From: CAWATZ01 sp963784995
GTDB lineage: Bacteria > Planctomycetota > Planctomycetia > Gemmatales > Gemmataceae
Length of the DNA: 64,000 nt
Direction of reading: 5' to 3'
Assembly (NCBI GenBank): GCA_963784995.1
Contig: CAWATZ010000003.1
Coordinates: 1,922,001 to 1,986,000 of the forward strand
Part shown: piece after piece, positions 23,408 through 33,476 of the stretch
Numbering within the stretch: the first letter of the stretch is position 1
Layout of the letters: each line of letters opens with the position of its first letter
Position numbers and translations under genes: made by a program
Notes under the pieces: model-generated
Told to the model about the DNA's origin: nothing
Seen by the model: only the letters and a program-made list of their open reading frames with translations
The model's database searches: none

Positions 23408-26400
23408 CTATTTGCCTTTGCCCACCGCACTCGGCTTCCAGGCCGGCCGGGCCAGCTTCTTGTCGGCGTCGAAGATTTCCTTCGGGTCGCTGCTGCCATC
23501 CGCGTTGATCAGGTAAAGGGTTTCGTCTTCGTGGACAAAGGCGATCTGCTTGCCGTCCGGCGACCAGGCGGGAGACCGGTTCGAGCCGCCCAGTCTGGTC
23601 AATTGGGTCCGGTTCGAGCCGTCCCGCCCAATGACAAAGACCTCATACCCCCTGGCAACAGCCTCAACGCAGGCGATCCGCTTGCCGTCCGGCGACCAGG
23701 CCGGCTCCAGCCTGAGAGTGTTGGGATTGTCCTCGTGGGTGAGTTCCTTGACGTTCTTGCCGTCCGCATCCATGACGTACAGGCGCGTGCCCTTGTGGCC
23801 GTTCCGCAGAGAGGCAAAGGCGATCTGCTTGCCGTCGGGCGACCACGCCGGGCAGGTATCCGAGGCCGTGCTGGGTGTGACTTTGAGTGGCCTGGTGCCA
23901 TCGGCCTTCATGATCCAGATACTGCACTTCCCATTAACGTCCGAATAGTAGGCAATCCTGTCGTCCACACTCCAAACGGGAGCAAAGTGGGTGGCCGTAT
24001 CCTTGGTCAGCTGTTTCGCTTTCTTGTCCGCGACATTCTCCACCAGGACGTGGTAGTTCACCTCCGCGGATTCAATGGTGCCGAGGCCGGGAATGGTCCG
24101 GCGGCTGATCGTGCTGACCGCCGTGGAGAAAACAATCCGCTTGCCGTCCGGCGACCAGGCGGGATCGGGTTGCGGATCAGGCGTCGAAGTGGTCGGAGTG
24201 CGAACAACGCCAAGGATCACTGGCTTGCGGTTGGCCACAACGGTCGTCAGCTTGACCGGGTCGCTGCCGTCCGCGTTCAGCAGGAACAGGTCGTAGTTGC
24301 TGGCATTGAAGTTTTGCACCGACGCCAGCAGTTTGAACGGTCCCGGCACGGGAGGCAAGGTCACGCGCCGGGTGGCGTTGGGTCCTGGCCGGACGGCGAA
24401 CCTGTCCCGCACCAGAACGGTGCCCTGCCGGCTCAGCTCCAGATTGTGCTCGCCGACGGTCAATTCGAGAGGAGCGCCCCATTTCTGAGCGACGCCATCC
24501 ACCTTCAGTTCCAGGCCGGCAGCCAGTTCGCTCGGCTGCAGGCGGATCGAGCCGAAGGCCGGGAGCTTGTCGCCAGGGAACGGACTCGGTTTCCAGGCCA
24601 GCCGGCCAAGGGGCCCCTTGAGGACTTTCTTCAGCCCACTGCCGTCCTCGTTGATGAGGTAGAGGGTCTTCCGATCGTGGACGAAGGCGATTTGCTTCCC
24701 GTCCGGCGACCATCCCGGAAACCAATTGATGCCGCCCACCCTGGTCACCTGTTTGCGGTTGTTGCCGTCCCTGTCGATGACCCAGATCTCCGAAAAGCCA
24801 CCAACGCCAAGGGTGTACGCAATCCGCTTGCCGTCCGGCGACCAGGCCAGCCCGCCACCCATGTTCAAGTTGTCAGCGGGCGCGATTCCCCGGACGTTCT
24901 TGCCGTCCGCGTCCATGACGTACAGATGACATCGATTGTCGCCGGCCCGGATGGACGTGAAGGCAATGCTCTTGCCGTCCGGCGACCAGGCCGCGTCGTT
25001 ATCGTGCGCGCCGTCGGCAGTCAGTTTGGTCTGGTTGGTGCCATCGGCGTTCATGACCCAGGCGACCCAGCCGCCCTGTTCCAGCACGCTGTAGAGGATC
25101 TTGCCATTCACGCCCCAGGAGGGATTGCTGTGCCGGCTGGTGCCGTTGGTAAGCTGCCTAACGTTCCGGCCGTCGGCATCCATGACACAGATCTGGGCGG
25201 GTTTGGCATTGGTGCCATCGCGGGACGAGGCAAACACAATCTGTTTGCCGTCGGGCGACCAGGCCGGTTCGCTGGACGCAAACGGGTTATCGGTCACGGC
25301 AACCGGCTCCCCGCCGTCCGGCTCAATCAGATAGATCTGGGGATTCCGCTCCACGAGCAGCTTGGGGGTTTCTGGACTGACCTGGGGCGGCGGTGCGCTC
25401 ACGAGGAGCTTCACCAGCTTCACCCGATGGGGCTGGTTTGAGCCGGCCTGGACAGTGAACTTCTCCCGAAGCGGCGCGTAGCCCTGGCCGGTCACCTCCA
25501 GGGTATGCTCCCCCACAGACAACCGGCTTGCGGTTCCCCACTGGTGGCCGGGTTTGCCGTCCACCTGGATTTGCACGTCCGGGGCGGGTTCGCTCGGCTC
25601 GAACTGGATGGTGCCGAATTCCGCAGCGGGGGGCGTGGGCCCGGGAGGCTTTGGGGCGGTAGCGGGGTCAGGGAGTGTCGGGTTTGGCGCCGCGGCGTGC
25701 TGTGTGGCGGGAGCTTTCTTGAAGGAGACCAGGAGCAGCACACTCAGCAGCACGACCGCCACCGTGCCGACGCCGCCCGCGATCCACGCCCACAGTGGCA
25801 CGCCGTGCCGGCCTTTCGTTTTGCGGCGTGGGCGCGACGTTTTTCGGAGCGTTTTTGTGGTCGTGCTTTTGGCGGCTGGCTGGGCGGCGGGGCGTGTATC
25901 CTCCGTGGCCCGGACGGCGTCGGCCGGCTTCAGCGTCTCCGCCGCGCTGGGCTCGACTGTCCGCGTCGCGGAGCCCGGCGCGGGCCGGGGCGCCAGGGTG
26001 GCTGTGGCTGCCGATTCGGTCGCCTGGGGTTTGCCGCGCAGGTAGTCTTGCAGTGCCGCCGCCAGCTCAGTCATCGAGACATAGCGGTCCGGGACCTTCT
26101 TGGCCATCGCCTTCAGGCAGATCGCATCCAGTTCGGGGTCCAGCTCCGGGCGAAACCGGGAGGGCGGCGGCGGCTCGTCGAGGAGCACTTGCGACAGCAT
26201 GGCCATCGCATCGCCGACGAACGGCAGCCGGCCGGCGAGCAATTCATAGAGGATCACGCCGAGGCTGTAGATGTCACAGCCCGGCCCCATCAGGTTGACG
26301 TCGCCGCTGATTTGCTCGGGCGGCATGTACGCGGGCGTCCCCATCATGGTGCCCGTCTTTGTCAGGCGCTCGTCGCCTGGACGAGAGCGGCGGGCCAGGC

Positions 26401-26881
26401 CGAAGTCCATGACGATCGGCTCGCTGCGCTTGTCGATCATGACGTTGCCCGGCTTCAGATCGCGATGAATCACGCCGCGCTTGTGGGCTTCGGCCAGCGC
26501 CAGGGCCAGCTTGCGCACCAGCAGGACGCTCTGCCGTGGCGGCAACGGCCTGGCGGCGATGAACGCGGCCAGGGGTTTGCCGTCGATGTAGCCCATGGTC
26601 AGATAGGGCGCGCCGTCGATCGCGCCGACGTCGTACAGGGGACAGACGTTGGGGTGCAGGATCGTCGCCGCCGCCCGGGCCTCGCGCTGGAAGCGTTCCA
26701 GGACCTCCGGCCCCTCGTTGCCGTTCAAGGTCGGAATCTTGAGGGCCACGGGCCGGTCGAGCTGCGTATCCTGGGCGAGATAAACCGCCCCCATGCCGCC
26801 CTGGCCGAGTAATTTCACGACCCGGTAGCGGCCGAAGTCCGTCGGGAGGGCCTCGAACTGTTGCAAGGTGACCTGGCGCAT
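23408..26881 (-). CDS. Membrane Ser/Thr protein kinase with two TolB/WD40-like propeller tails and PEGA-type domains
   Basis: An intact 1157-residue protein. Residues about 15-275 are a complete kinase: LGQGGMGAVYLAQD, VALKIPTL, HRDLKPGNVM, VMDFGLARR, GTPAYMPPEQ. A basic Pro/Thr-rich juxtamembrane part leads to one transmembrane helix near 370-392 (GVGTVAVVLLSVLLLVSF). Outside, PEGA-like domains (DVQIQVDGKPG, LEVTGQGYAPLREKF, and again LELKVDGVAQKWGAPLELTV) alternate with two sets of TolB-like propeller repeats with the motif PAWSPDGKQIAFAS and VMDADGKNV. ATG 26881 has GGAG eight bases upstream. An in-frame start at 26923 is less well placed. The layout suggests an outer ligand or periplasm sensor signalling through a cytosolic kinase. 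No substrate gene is evident. Confidence 0.92.
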   Translation of the reverse strand: MRQVTLQQFEALPTDFGRYRVVKLLGQGGMGAVYLAQDTQLDRPVALKIPTLNGNEGPEVLERFQREARAAATILHPNVCPLYDVGAIDGAPYLTMGYIDGKPLAAFIAARPLPPRQSVLLVRKLALALAEAHKRGVIHRDLKPGNVMIDKRSEPIVMDFGLARRSRPGDERLTKTGTMMGTPAYMPPEQISGDVNLMGPGCDIYSLGVILYELLAGRLPFVGDAMAMLSQVLLDEPPPPSRFRPELDPELDAICLKAMAKKVPDRYVSMTELAAALQDYLRGKPQATESAATATLAPRPAPGSATRTVEPSAAETLKPADAVRATEDTRPAAQPAAKSTTTKTLRKTSRPRRKTKGRHGVPLWAWIAGGVGTVAVVLLSVLLLVSFKKAPATQHAAAPNPTLPDPATAPKPPGPTPPAAEFGTIQFEPSEPAPDVQIQVDGKPGHQWGTASRLSVGEHTLEVTGQGYAPLREKFTVQAGSNQPHRVKLVKLLVSAPPPQVSPETPKLLVERNPQIYLIEPDGGEPVAVTDNPFASSEPAWSPDGKQIVFASSRDGTNAKPAQICVMDADGRNVRQLTNGTSRHSNPSWGVNGKILYSVLEQGGWVAWVMNADGTNQTKLTADGAHDNDAAWSPDGKSIAFTSIRAGDNRCHLYVMDADGKNVRGIAPADNLNMGGGLAWSPDGKRIAYTLGVGGFSEIWVIDRDGNNRKQVTRVGGINWFPGWSPDGKQIAFVHDRKTLYLINEDGSGLKKVLKGPLGRLAWKPSPFPGDKLPAFGSIRLQPSELAAGLELKVDGVAQKWGAPLELTVGEHNLELSRQGTVLVRDRFAVRPGPNATRRVTLPPVPGPFKLLASVQNFNASNYDLFLLNADGSDPVKLTTVVANRKPVILGVVRTPTTSTPDPQPDPAWSPDGKRIVFSTAVSTISRRTIPGLGTIESAEVNYHVLVENVADKKAKQLTKDTATHFAPVWSVDDRIAYYSDVNGKCSIWIMKADGTRPLKVTPSTASDTCPAWSPDGKQIAFASLRNGHKGTRLYVMDADGKNVKELTHEDNPNTLRLEPAWSPDGKRIACVEAVARGYEVFVIGRDGSNRTQLTRLGGSNRSPAWSPDGKQIAFVHEDETLYLINADGSSDPKEIFDADKKLARPAWKPSAVGKGK

Positions 26882-27012
26882 CAGCCAATCTCCAACGAAG
26901 CCATCGGGAACAGCCGAACGCAATGGAATTCGATCCGAGGGGCATTTTACTCCCTGCCGGTCCCACTCCGCAACGACCTCGCGGAACTTTTTCCCAGGCG
27001 ACCCCGCAAAGA

Positions 27013-27064
27013 GTAGCCATCACGCTCCGCGTGATGCAGTCATCACGCGGAGCGTGATGGCTAC
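27013..27064. repeat. Perfect 24-bp inverted repeat, 4-nt loop (same family as 1989-2056)
   Basis: Arms 27013-27036 and 27041-27064 are exact complements. The core CACGCTCCGCGTGA equals that of the copy at 1989-2056. It is in the divergent gap between the large kinase gene and the esterase gene, within 65 bp of the esterase start, so it could affect either promoter. Confidence 0.95.
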
Positions 27065-27128
27065 TTTCTTTCCTGCCGGCGTAATACCATATCAGGCAGA
27101 GAACCATGATCCATTGGCTGAGGTCCCC

Positions 27129-28188
27129 ATGAAGCGATCCCTCCTCGTCTTGCTGGTCGTCGCCCTGTCCCACCAGGCAGCCTGTGCCCAGGACTCCCCT
27201 CCCCTGCCCCGCGCAGCCCCAGCGCCCCGTCAAGGTCTTCATCCTCGCCGGCCAGTCCAACATGGAAGGCAAGGCCAAGGTGTCGCTGCTGGAGTATCAG
27301 GTTGCCCAGCCGGCAACCCGCGACCTCTTCAAGCACTGGCAAAAAGACGGCAAATGGCTTGAGCGGGAGGACGTCTGGATCAAGTTCCTGGACCGCAAGG
27401 GCAAGCTGACCGTCGGTTACGGCTCGCCGAAGTGCATCGGCCCGGAGCTGGAGTTCGGCGCGGTGGTCGGCGACCACTACGGGGAGCAGGTCCTGCTGAT
27501 CAAGACCGCCTGGGGCGGTCGCAGCCTGTACCGTGACTTCCGCTCGCCCAGCGCCGGCCTGCCGGCTCAGGCGGCCCTCGACAGGATGCTCGCCGACCTG
27601 AAGAAGCGGAAGCCGGACGCGACGATCGAGGACGTGAAGAAACCGTTCGGCGCATCCTACCGGGCCATGCTCGACGAGGTGAACGGGACGCTCTCGGACC
27701 TGAAGAAGCATTTCCCGGAGTACGCCGGACAGGGATACGAACTGGCCGGGTTCGTCTGGTTCCAGGGGTGGAACGACATGATCAACGCAGACGCCACGGC
27801 CGAATACGCGGCGAACCTGGCTCACTTCATCCGCGACGTGCGCAAGGACCTGAAGGCCCCGCGGTTGCCGTTCGTCATCGGCCAGATGGGAGTGGGCGGG
27901 CTGAAGGCGGACGCCAACGCACAACGGTTCAAGGACGCTCAGTCGGCCGTTCTGGACGTCGCCGAGTTCAAGGGGAACGTGGCGGTGGTCAAGACCGACC
28001 GGTTCTGGGACACCGAGGCCGAGGCGGTGTACAAGAAAGATTGGCGGAAGAACCTGGAAGAGTGGAACAAAGTCGGCAGCGACTTCCCCTACCACTACCT
28101 CGGGAGCGCGAAAACAATGGTGGGGATCGGCCGGGCGTTCGGTGAGGCGATGCTGGAGCTGCGCGGGGACAGGAAGCCCGGGCGTTGA
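27129..28188 (+). pseudogene. Secreted SGNH/carbohydrate esterase (sialate O-acetylesterase-like), one frameshift in the leader region
   Basis: The signal peptide (MKRSLLVLLVVALSHQAACA) starts at ATG 27129, but a one-base slip in the C-run near 27190-27215 puts the catalytic part in another frame (PQRPVKVFILAGQSNMEG onward to 28188). The enzyme part is complete: the nucleophile block LAGQSNMEG, the GAVVGDHYGEQVLLIKTAWGG block, WFQGWNDM, and a C-terminal PYHYLGSAKT that supplies the histidine. Family members remove acetyl groups from sialic acids or hemicelluloses outside the cell. Joined length is about 350 residues, normal for the family. Because the break is at a C-run and the rest is well preserved, an assembly error is at least as likely as a true mutation. 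Confidence 0.8.
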
Positions 28189-28236
28189 CCGGAGAAGCCG
28201 ACAGAATGGGAAAGAGTTGATAAACCGAACTCCAGG

Positions 28237-28894
28237 TCAGACGGGCAACCAGTTCTGAAGCGTCCGCCGAAACTTCAGGAAGGCGGGATCATCGCAGCTG
28301 GCCAGTGACACCGTACTGGCGATAGCCCGATAAATGGCCGAGGAGCGGGGCTTCCGAACGTACCGGAGGACCGCTTCCATGGCTTCCTTCGGTCGATCCG
28401 GTTTCACTTGTGTCACCTCGGGGAGAAACTCCTTCTCCACCAGCCATTGCCGAAGGTCAATCTCCATGCCGACCCAACCAAGCGCCGTCGCAACGTGCGG
28501 CGAAGGACTCCAAACCCATCCTCTCGAGTTCTGGATCGATCACGATGGCTGAACAACTCTGCAAGCCGGTTGCGGACAGTTGCTGCTCGACTCGGGCCTC
28601 CAAATCTTCCCGTACCAGATCTTCCTGGCCGCATCCTTCCCGATCGAATACGACCAGGGCGTGGGTGTGGGTTTTCCGGTAAACCGCCAGGAGTCCCGCA
28701 CTCTGCCCGAAACAACCGGGATCGTGTCCGGGATGGATAATGATCTCGAACGTCATGGTTCTGATGTTGAGGGCAGGCGATCGGCTCAGGAGTCCTTCGA
28801 TGGACTGGGCCGTGTTCTTGTCGGCAGCCAGAACGATCAGGTCTTTCCTGTCCGGGGCCTGCGGAGGAAGAGTTCGCCGTTTCGCTTTGCTCAT
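28237..28894 (-). pseudogene. Probable TOPRIM-like partner of the upstream AAA ATPase, one frameshift
   Basis: The gene starts at ATG 28894 (MSKAKRRTLPPQAPDRKDLI), overlapping the AAA gene stop as ATGA. The first ~120 residues contain DLIVLAADKNTAQSIEGLL, THALVVFDREGCGQEDL and SCSAIVIDPELE. The acidic VVFDREG strand and end-of-strand position are reminiscent of TOPRIM-fold partners in ATPase-nuclease pairs. The frame then slips near 28520. The correct continuation reads NWVWSPSPHVATALGW and then MEIDLRQWLVEKEF to 28237 (NWLPV end). Joined length is about 218 residues. I assign it to the ATPase-partner class from gene order and these motifs. The exact family name is not certain and a nuclease role is inference. 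Confidence 0.55.
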
Positions 28895-30149
28895 CGAAGG
28901 ACTCCCGCCGCGAAGAGCAACCCCAGGTTCGTCTCTCCTTTCCACTCCTGCAAGCGAGGGTGGTTCGGCCCTGACACAAAGTCCGTGGCTCCCTCCTCAT
29001 TCTTCGCGAAACACAGCACGGACTCCGTCGAGGCACACCCAAGGATGACGGGCGAGTGAGAGGCGAGCAGAAGCTGCGCCTCGTAGACCGACGAGAGGGA
29101 CTGGAAGACCGTTTCGACTGCCTTCGGATGAATTCCAGTTCGTCGGCTCCTCAATAGATAAATGCCCTGGAAATCGGGGAGATACGCCGGCAGCGTGAGG
29201 GCGAGAACCCGGAGTGTGCCATCGGACACCATCCACGAAGGAACTTTGAGACCGCCTCGATATTCCACCTGCAGATAGCGGTGCCGATCCTCGGGCCGCA
29301 GTGTCGTATGAACCATGACCAGGTCCGGAAGGGCCGTCTGGACGTGGCTGATCCAGTCCCGAAAGCGCTCCTCATTTTTTTGCCGCAGTTCGTTCACAAC
29401 CCAGGGCAGGTTCGAGCTGGCTGTTCGGAACCCACGACGCTGGTTGGGCGGACTAGGCTTCCGCATCAACAGGCTGTTCAAAATGAACGGCTGTACTCCT
29501 TCCGTGAGCAGTTCCTTCAACCAAGTGCAGGCGGGAAACTGCGTCTCATCCGGAGGCAAGTTGCCCAGCGCGGACTTTCGTGGTCCGAGCTTGAACGAAT
29601 GGACCCACGCTTTGCTCGTCTTGGATTTGTTCTCAGGAGTGAAAGTGTCGCTGGCTCCGTGCTTTTTGCTCACCACCAACTTCCAGCCCCTCATCTTGTG
29701 GAAGAGGGTTTCCGGCGCCCGACCGGCGCCGGAAACAAGGTATGCGGGGATTCCTCTGCTTCCCGAAGAGGAGTCAAGAAGACTCGTTCCGCCAAGATGC
29801 TGATTTCCTGATTGTCCGGCTCCGGAGGAATGCCAATCGAGACCTCGTATCGGATCGAGTGGATCGTCTCAAGAATCAGTTTCTCGCGCACGGACTCGGG
29901 CAAACTCAACTCGATGGCCAGCTCAAAACTTTGGCCTTCCCGATTCCACAGAAGATCGACGAAATTCTCGGTCCGCTCCCTCACGGCGGCTTCCACGCCA
30001 TCGGAGACAAGCCGGCCCAGGAATGACACGACGTCGAGGAAGGTCGTCTTCCCGCTTGCGTTCGGGCCGATCAGGACGTGGAAAGACCCGATCGGCTGGC
30101 GGATGTACCGCAGACACTTGTAGCGGAGTGCCTCGATGAGTGAGATCAT
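28891..30149 (-). pseudogene. AAA family ATPase (RecF/OLD-like, AAA_15/AAA_21), frame-disrupted
   Basis: ATG 30149 starts MISLIEALRYKCLRYIRQPI, followed by an intact Walker A (IGPNASGKTTFLDVV). This is the RecF/OLD-type layout in which the P-loop comes within the first 40 residues. A one-base slip near 29710 joins it to the rest (MRGWKLVVSKKHGASDTF...). The C-terminal part has WMVSDGTLRVLALTLP (signature-like) and LASHSPVILGC (switch histidine region). The Walker B patch is abnormal: translation reads IYLLRSRRTGIHPKA, while the neighbouring frame reads IEEPTN exactly there. So two compensating slips hide the expected IEEP motif. Joined length is about 419 residues. Such ATPases pair with a nuclease-like partner (here 28894) in phage defence and DNA-damage systems. 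Confidence 0.75.
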
Positions 30150-30188
30150 GGCTTCCCCTTGGTAGTGAGAGTCGGATGTTCTGGAAGA

Positions 30189-30440
30189 TCAATGCCATGC
30201 AATTGGTTCACTAATCGACAGCATCTCCACCCGGGCAATCTCGGAGAGACGGACAAACTCCGTATGGTCGCAAAGGGGCAAAGGAGTACCGGCCTCTGGA
30301 ATGCCGATGTTAACGTATGTACGCGCCAGAAGATTCATCCTGGGGTAGCGGATGTCGAACGTCCGCCCATCGAGCAAGAAGACGCGAAAAGGCTGGAAAG
30401 GGTTTTGCCGTAACAAGTGCTGCAATTGCTCACGCTCCAT
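30189..30440 (-). CDS. Small conserved planctomycete-type protein, unknown function
   Basis: An 83-residue protein starting MEREQLQHLLRQNPFQPFRV. ATG 30440 is preceded by GAGGAG at good spacing. The body (FLLDGRTFDIRYPRMNLLAR, PLPLCDHTEFVRLSEIARVE) suggests a small all-beta domain. Similar short proteins with the QPFxPFRxxLxDGRxxxxxHP pattern are very common in planctomycetes and often sit alone. Here it lies between the triad kinase and the AAA ATPase on the same strand, 40 bp before the ATPase start, and appears undamaged. A larger open frame up to 30506 is just the tail of the kinase gene read through. Confidence 0.75.
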   Translation of the reverse strand: MEREQLQHLLRQNPFQPFRVFLLDGRTFDIRYPRMNLLARTYVNIGIPEAGTPLPLCDHTEFVRLSEIARVEMLSISEPIAWH

Positions 30441-30462
30441 CAGTCGTTCTCCTCTGCAACGA

Positions 30463-31749
30463 ATCTCCCCTTCCCGAGACCAAAGTTTATCCGGGGCCGT
30501 TGTCAATGGAGGCTCCGGCCGGGTTCAATGTCCACCAATGAGCCATCGGCAGTGGTAAGCGTCCACTTGTTAGTGGCCAAGTTCTTGAGCCCCCATTGAT
30601 CGGGGTTCCGTGGATTCCGATTCACCTGGGCAATTGGAATGTCAAAAATGTACTCGCGGTGGGGGTCGATGTGGTGAGGGTAGAGTTGGGTGTCGTGGTT
30701 GAGATTATGCTGCTTCGATTATCGAAAGGTCAGCTGACCCTTTTTCAACCGCCAGCAGGGCGGCGCTGCCCCGCCAGCATCCTTCAGGGCATCCTGGTCG
30801 TAAAACGTCTCGGCTGCGCATCCAGGGCAATAATGGATACTGTCACGGAGACGGACCATAGCCGCGCGCCACTCGTGTTCGGTCACTCGGCCGTGTGGGT
30901 CTGTCAATCCGGTGGTGAAAGCTCGCATGAACAGGTCTTTCAGGAACCGTGGGTAGATCGGCCAGAAGTTTTGTACTACTTTATGATGTTTTGGATGCGG
31001 TCGGTTCGAGTCGTCGGTTGGGTGAAAGATGAAGAGCGGTTCCTTGCCATAGATCTTCACCCGAGCAGGCTGGTGAGTGCTCGGATTGCTTCCTCCTTCA
31101 TGCCTTCAGTGGGTGGTGGAGCATAAGCATGTAGAATAGCAACACCGCGAGCGAGTGCATGTCGGTCTCTCTGCTCGGGATGACCGAGGAAGTCGTCACT
31201 TCGGGTGCCATGAAGCCGATCGTGCCGGCCACTTCTGGCGTTGCCGTTCACAATCACGTTGTCATTGTCACAGATCAGTACCTCTCCTGTGTCATCCTTC
31301 CAGAACACGTTGCCGAAGCTGATGTCGCAGTAACAAAGACCACCAGCGTGCAGTTTTAAATAGCATTCCGTTAGCTGGAAAGCAGATGTCGTCAACACTC
31401 GGAAAGTTGGCTCAGATCGGCGAGCCATCAAATCAATGATGCCCTTGTAGCCAGAAGGCCGCAGTCGCATGAGATAGCCGAAACCAGGGATTTCAGCTGC
31501 ACTGGAAACAGTTTCAAGCGGCCACAGAAACCGCGGGTCAGGACTACCGTTAGCGACCAGAGAACGCAAATTCCTTAACTGTTCCGGCGTGGCTGTTTGC
31601 TGGTAATACCACTTCAAGGCGAACGTCTGGTCCTTCCAGTTCACCTGATAGACTTCTCCCTGTGCCCCACTCCCAAGGGGTTTTTCTACTGTTGCCGTGC
31701 CACCGGAATCGGTGGTTAGCACAATGCCGGGCTTGAGCGTCTCAATCAT
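30463..31749 (-). pseudogene. Atypical protein kinase of a TerY-P triad with zinc-ribbon and C-terminal beta domain, frame-disrupted
   Basis: ATG 31749 overlaps the PP2C stop as ATGA. The kinase part has the glycine loop LGSGAQGEVYQVNWKDQTFALKW and an unusual catalytic loop YCDISFGNVFW and LICDNDNV in place of HRDxxxxN and DFG, as in this family. The frame slips near 31260. The other frame reads VAGTIGFMAPEV and ETDMHSLAVLLFYMLMLHHP. More slips near 31110 and 31065 lead to KIYGKEPLFIFHPTDDSNRP, FWPIYPRFLKDLFMRAFTTG, CPGCAAETFYDQDA (zinc ribbon). A slip near 30720 leads to HDTQLYPHHIDPHREYIFDI and WGLKNLATNKWTLTTADGSL, a small beta domain ending near 30463. Joined length is about 430 residues. 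Four or more indels mean no full protein as written. Triads link surface or DNA stress signals to phosphorylation in ter-type systems. Confidence 0.8.
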
Positions 31750-32806
31750 GAACCCTCCGGTGAGATGGATGGGCCCGCATGTGGCTGGTCGAAAACCTGG
31801 TCGGTGGTAAGGCCAGGTATGGCCTTACCACCGACCAGGTTTTTGGGAACGAGTAGAGCTACCGTGACATCATCCCCCGAACCTTGCATGGACGCCTCTT
31901 CCAGCCATTGGCTCAGGTGCTTCTCAACGTAGTCCCAGCCCTCGGATCGGCCCAGCGCGAGGATATCGGTAGCGGCTTTCAGAAACCCCGCATTACTGGT
32001 GAACGCATTGACATACCCATCGGTTGTGATCAATACCAGTGCTGGTGGGGTGTTCATCGGAAACACTCGCACTCGAAAGGCACCCCAGGGGCCTCCTGGG
32101 TGGGCTTCAGAATGCTGGCTCGGCAATGCTGGACCGGGCGAACACAGGGAAGCCGTCTCATTGGCGAACGAGCGTTCATCTGGAGGCAGTGGCCGGCTTG
32201 CGTCTTGCCCCCCCTCGCCGACTACCAAGATGTCACCGTCGCCAATCTGGAGGTAGAGCATGTTGCGCGGTAAGCCCAGCACTGCGGTCACTGTACTCCC
32301 ATATGCGACCACGGGCCTTGTCTGAACGGCCATCCGTTCTTCCTCGGTCAAAGGTTTGAGTTCGGCTTCGGTGAACCGATCCTGGTTGACGTGGGAATCG
32401 ACTTCTTCCCGCCAGGACCTGACAATTCGCTGTGGCAACTCGGTCTCCGCATGATTTCGGAGCTCAGAGAAGACAGCGGCTCGGACAGCGGCACTCTCGT
32501 CACAGAAACGGGACACAAATCCCTCGACCATTTCCCGGAGAGCCTTGATGGCCGAATTCGTAGCGAAGCTAGCCCCCAGATGACTGCGAAAGTGTCGCTG
32601 ACTGCCATGTCCATCAGCCACAGCGATGGCAACTGCCAGGCCGGATTCAAGCTCTTCCCTTTCATAATGATCCTGGTTCGGCTTCCACCTCGTTTGTGTG
32701 ACGAGCCGCAGACCGAGGTGCCGATTATTCGCCAACCCTGGAACGAGATGGGACTGTTCACCAGACGCCCCTCGCTGCTTGAATCAAGAAGATCACCGCA
32801 CATCAT
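31746..32806 (-). pseudogene. PP2C-type protein phosphatase of the TerY-P triad, frame-disrupted near its start
   Basis: The catalytic part (32690 to 31746) is open: IAVADGHGSQRHFRSHLGAS (DGHG metal motif), VVAYGSTVTAVLGLPRNMLY, IGDGDILVV, VLITTDGYVNAF and GSGDDVTVALLVPKN (DD metal site). The true beginning is in the neighbouring frame (SFQGWRIIGTSVCGSSHKRG, near 32750-32700) and rejoins at PNQDHYEREELESG after a slip near 32690. The last ~30 residues translate the 24-bp palindrome at 31792-31843 (LVGGKAIPGLTTDQVFDQP), which therefore extends the protein beyond the normal LLVP end. The stop overlaps the kinase start. A matching phosphatase for the triad kinase is the expected role. Confidence 0.82.
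31792..31843. repeat. Perfect 24-bp inverted repeat inside the 3' end of the phosphatase gene
   Basis: Arms 31792-31815 and 31820-31843 (AAAACCTGGTCGGTGGTAAG...) are exact complements with a 4-nt loop. The element is translated as the C-terminal tail of the PP2C protein. Confidence 0.95.
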
Positions 32807-32810
32807 CCGG

Positions 32811-33476
32811 GTTGACTTGTCCGGAGGAACTGGAACTGGCGGCGGAGGAACAGGGACATTTACCCCACTCGGTGTGCTCGTTCCCGCAACTTGACTGGTC
32901 GGAGCCGAAGCGTTTTTGACAACCGCAGTGGTGGCCCATTTGATGTACCTGGCGAGTGTCGGGGCGTTATCTGCCACCAACGGCTTGAACTCGGGATGGG
33001 CGATAAACGTTTCAATGACCGAGAGGTCAGCATCTCCGATGGCAATACCGATCCGCACTGCCTTTTTTGCCCAGGGATTGTCCATTAACTTCTTGAACCC
33101 GCCGCGAAATTATCCGTCGGCTGTCCATCGGTAACCAGCACCAATACCGGCGGCAGCGACCGCTCGCCATCGCTTCCACGGGAGTGCTTCGGTGAGCAAT
33201 CGTCGCTCGCCCCATGTCTGTCAAACCGTCCGCCTGTACGTCGCTCCACCTGAAGTCTGCGAGTGGGGTTGGCTTCCCCACGTGCCAGCGTGCTCCAGAC
33301 GAAAAGGTGAGCACCCGGAGAAACAGCTGAGCCTCAGGATTCTGCCGCGCCTCCTCTTGCATCGCGGGCAAGGATTCGCGGATTGCATAATTCAACTGCT
33401 GAATCTTGCTCCCGGCCATCGAACTGGAGCAATCGAGTACAGAAAAAGTGAAGTGGGCGGCTGGCCATCTCGCCAC
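32811..33476 (-). pseudogene. TerY-like von Willebrand factor A protein, frame-disrupted
   Basis: The N-terminal part (33476, GTG start; HFTFSVLDCSSSMAGSKIQQ) carries a MIDAS DxSxS motif and continues LNYAIRESLPAMQEEARQNP and LRVLTFSSGARWHVGKPTPL. Near 33180 and 33095 the frame slips twice. The middle reads PPVLVLVTDGQPTDNFAAG in a third frame, then KLMDNPWAKKAVRIGIAIGD and FKPLVADNAPTLARYIKWAT. The slip at 33095 is a missing G in a GGG run. The C-terminal proline tract (PVPPPPVPVPP) is typical of TerY-like proteins. No stop codon separates this frame from the PP2C start, so the boundary at 32811 is approximate. It heads the VWA-PP2C-kinase order that defines the triad. Confidence 0.78.

Noticed and set aside
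23375..25441. 688-codon plus-strand frame with repeated PSGDQAG-like stretches
   Set aside because: The repeats are the reverse complement of SPDGK propeller codons in the kinase gene.
23408..26881. Regular short repeats as a possible CRISPR array
   Set aside because: Spacing is not constant and the units are coding propeller strands.
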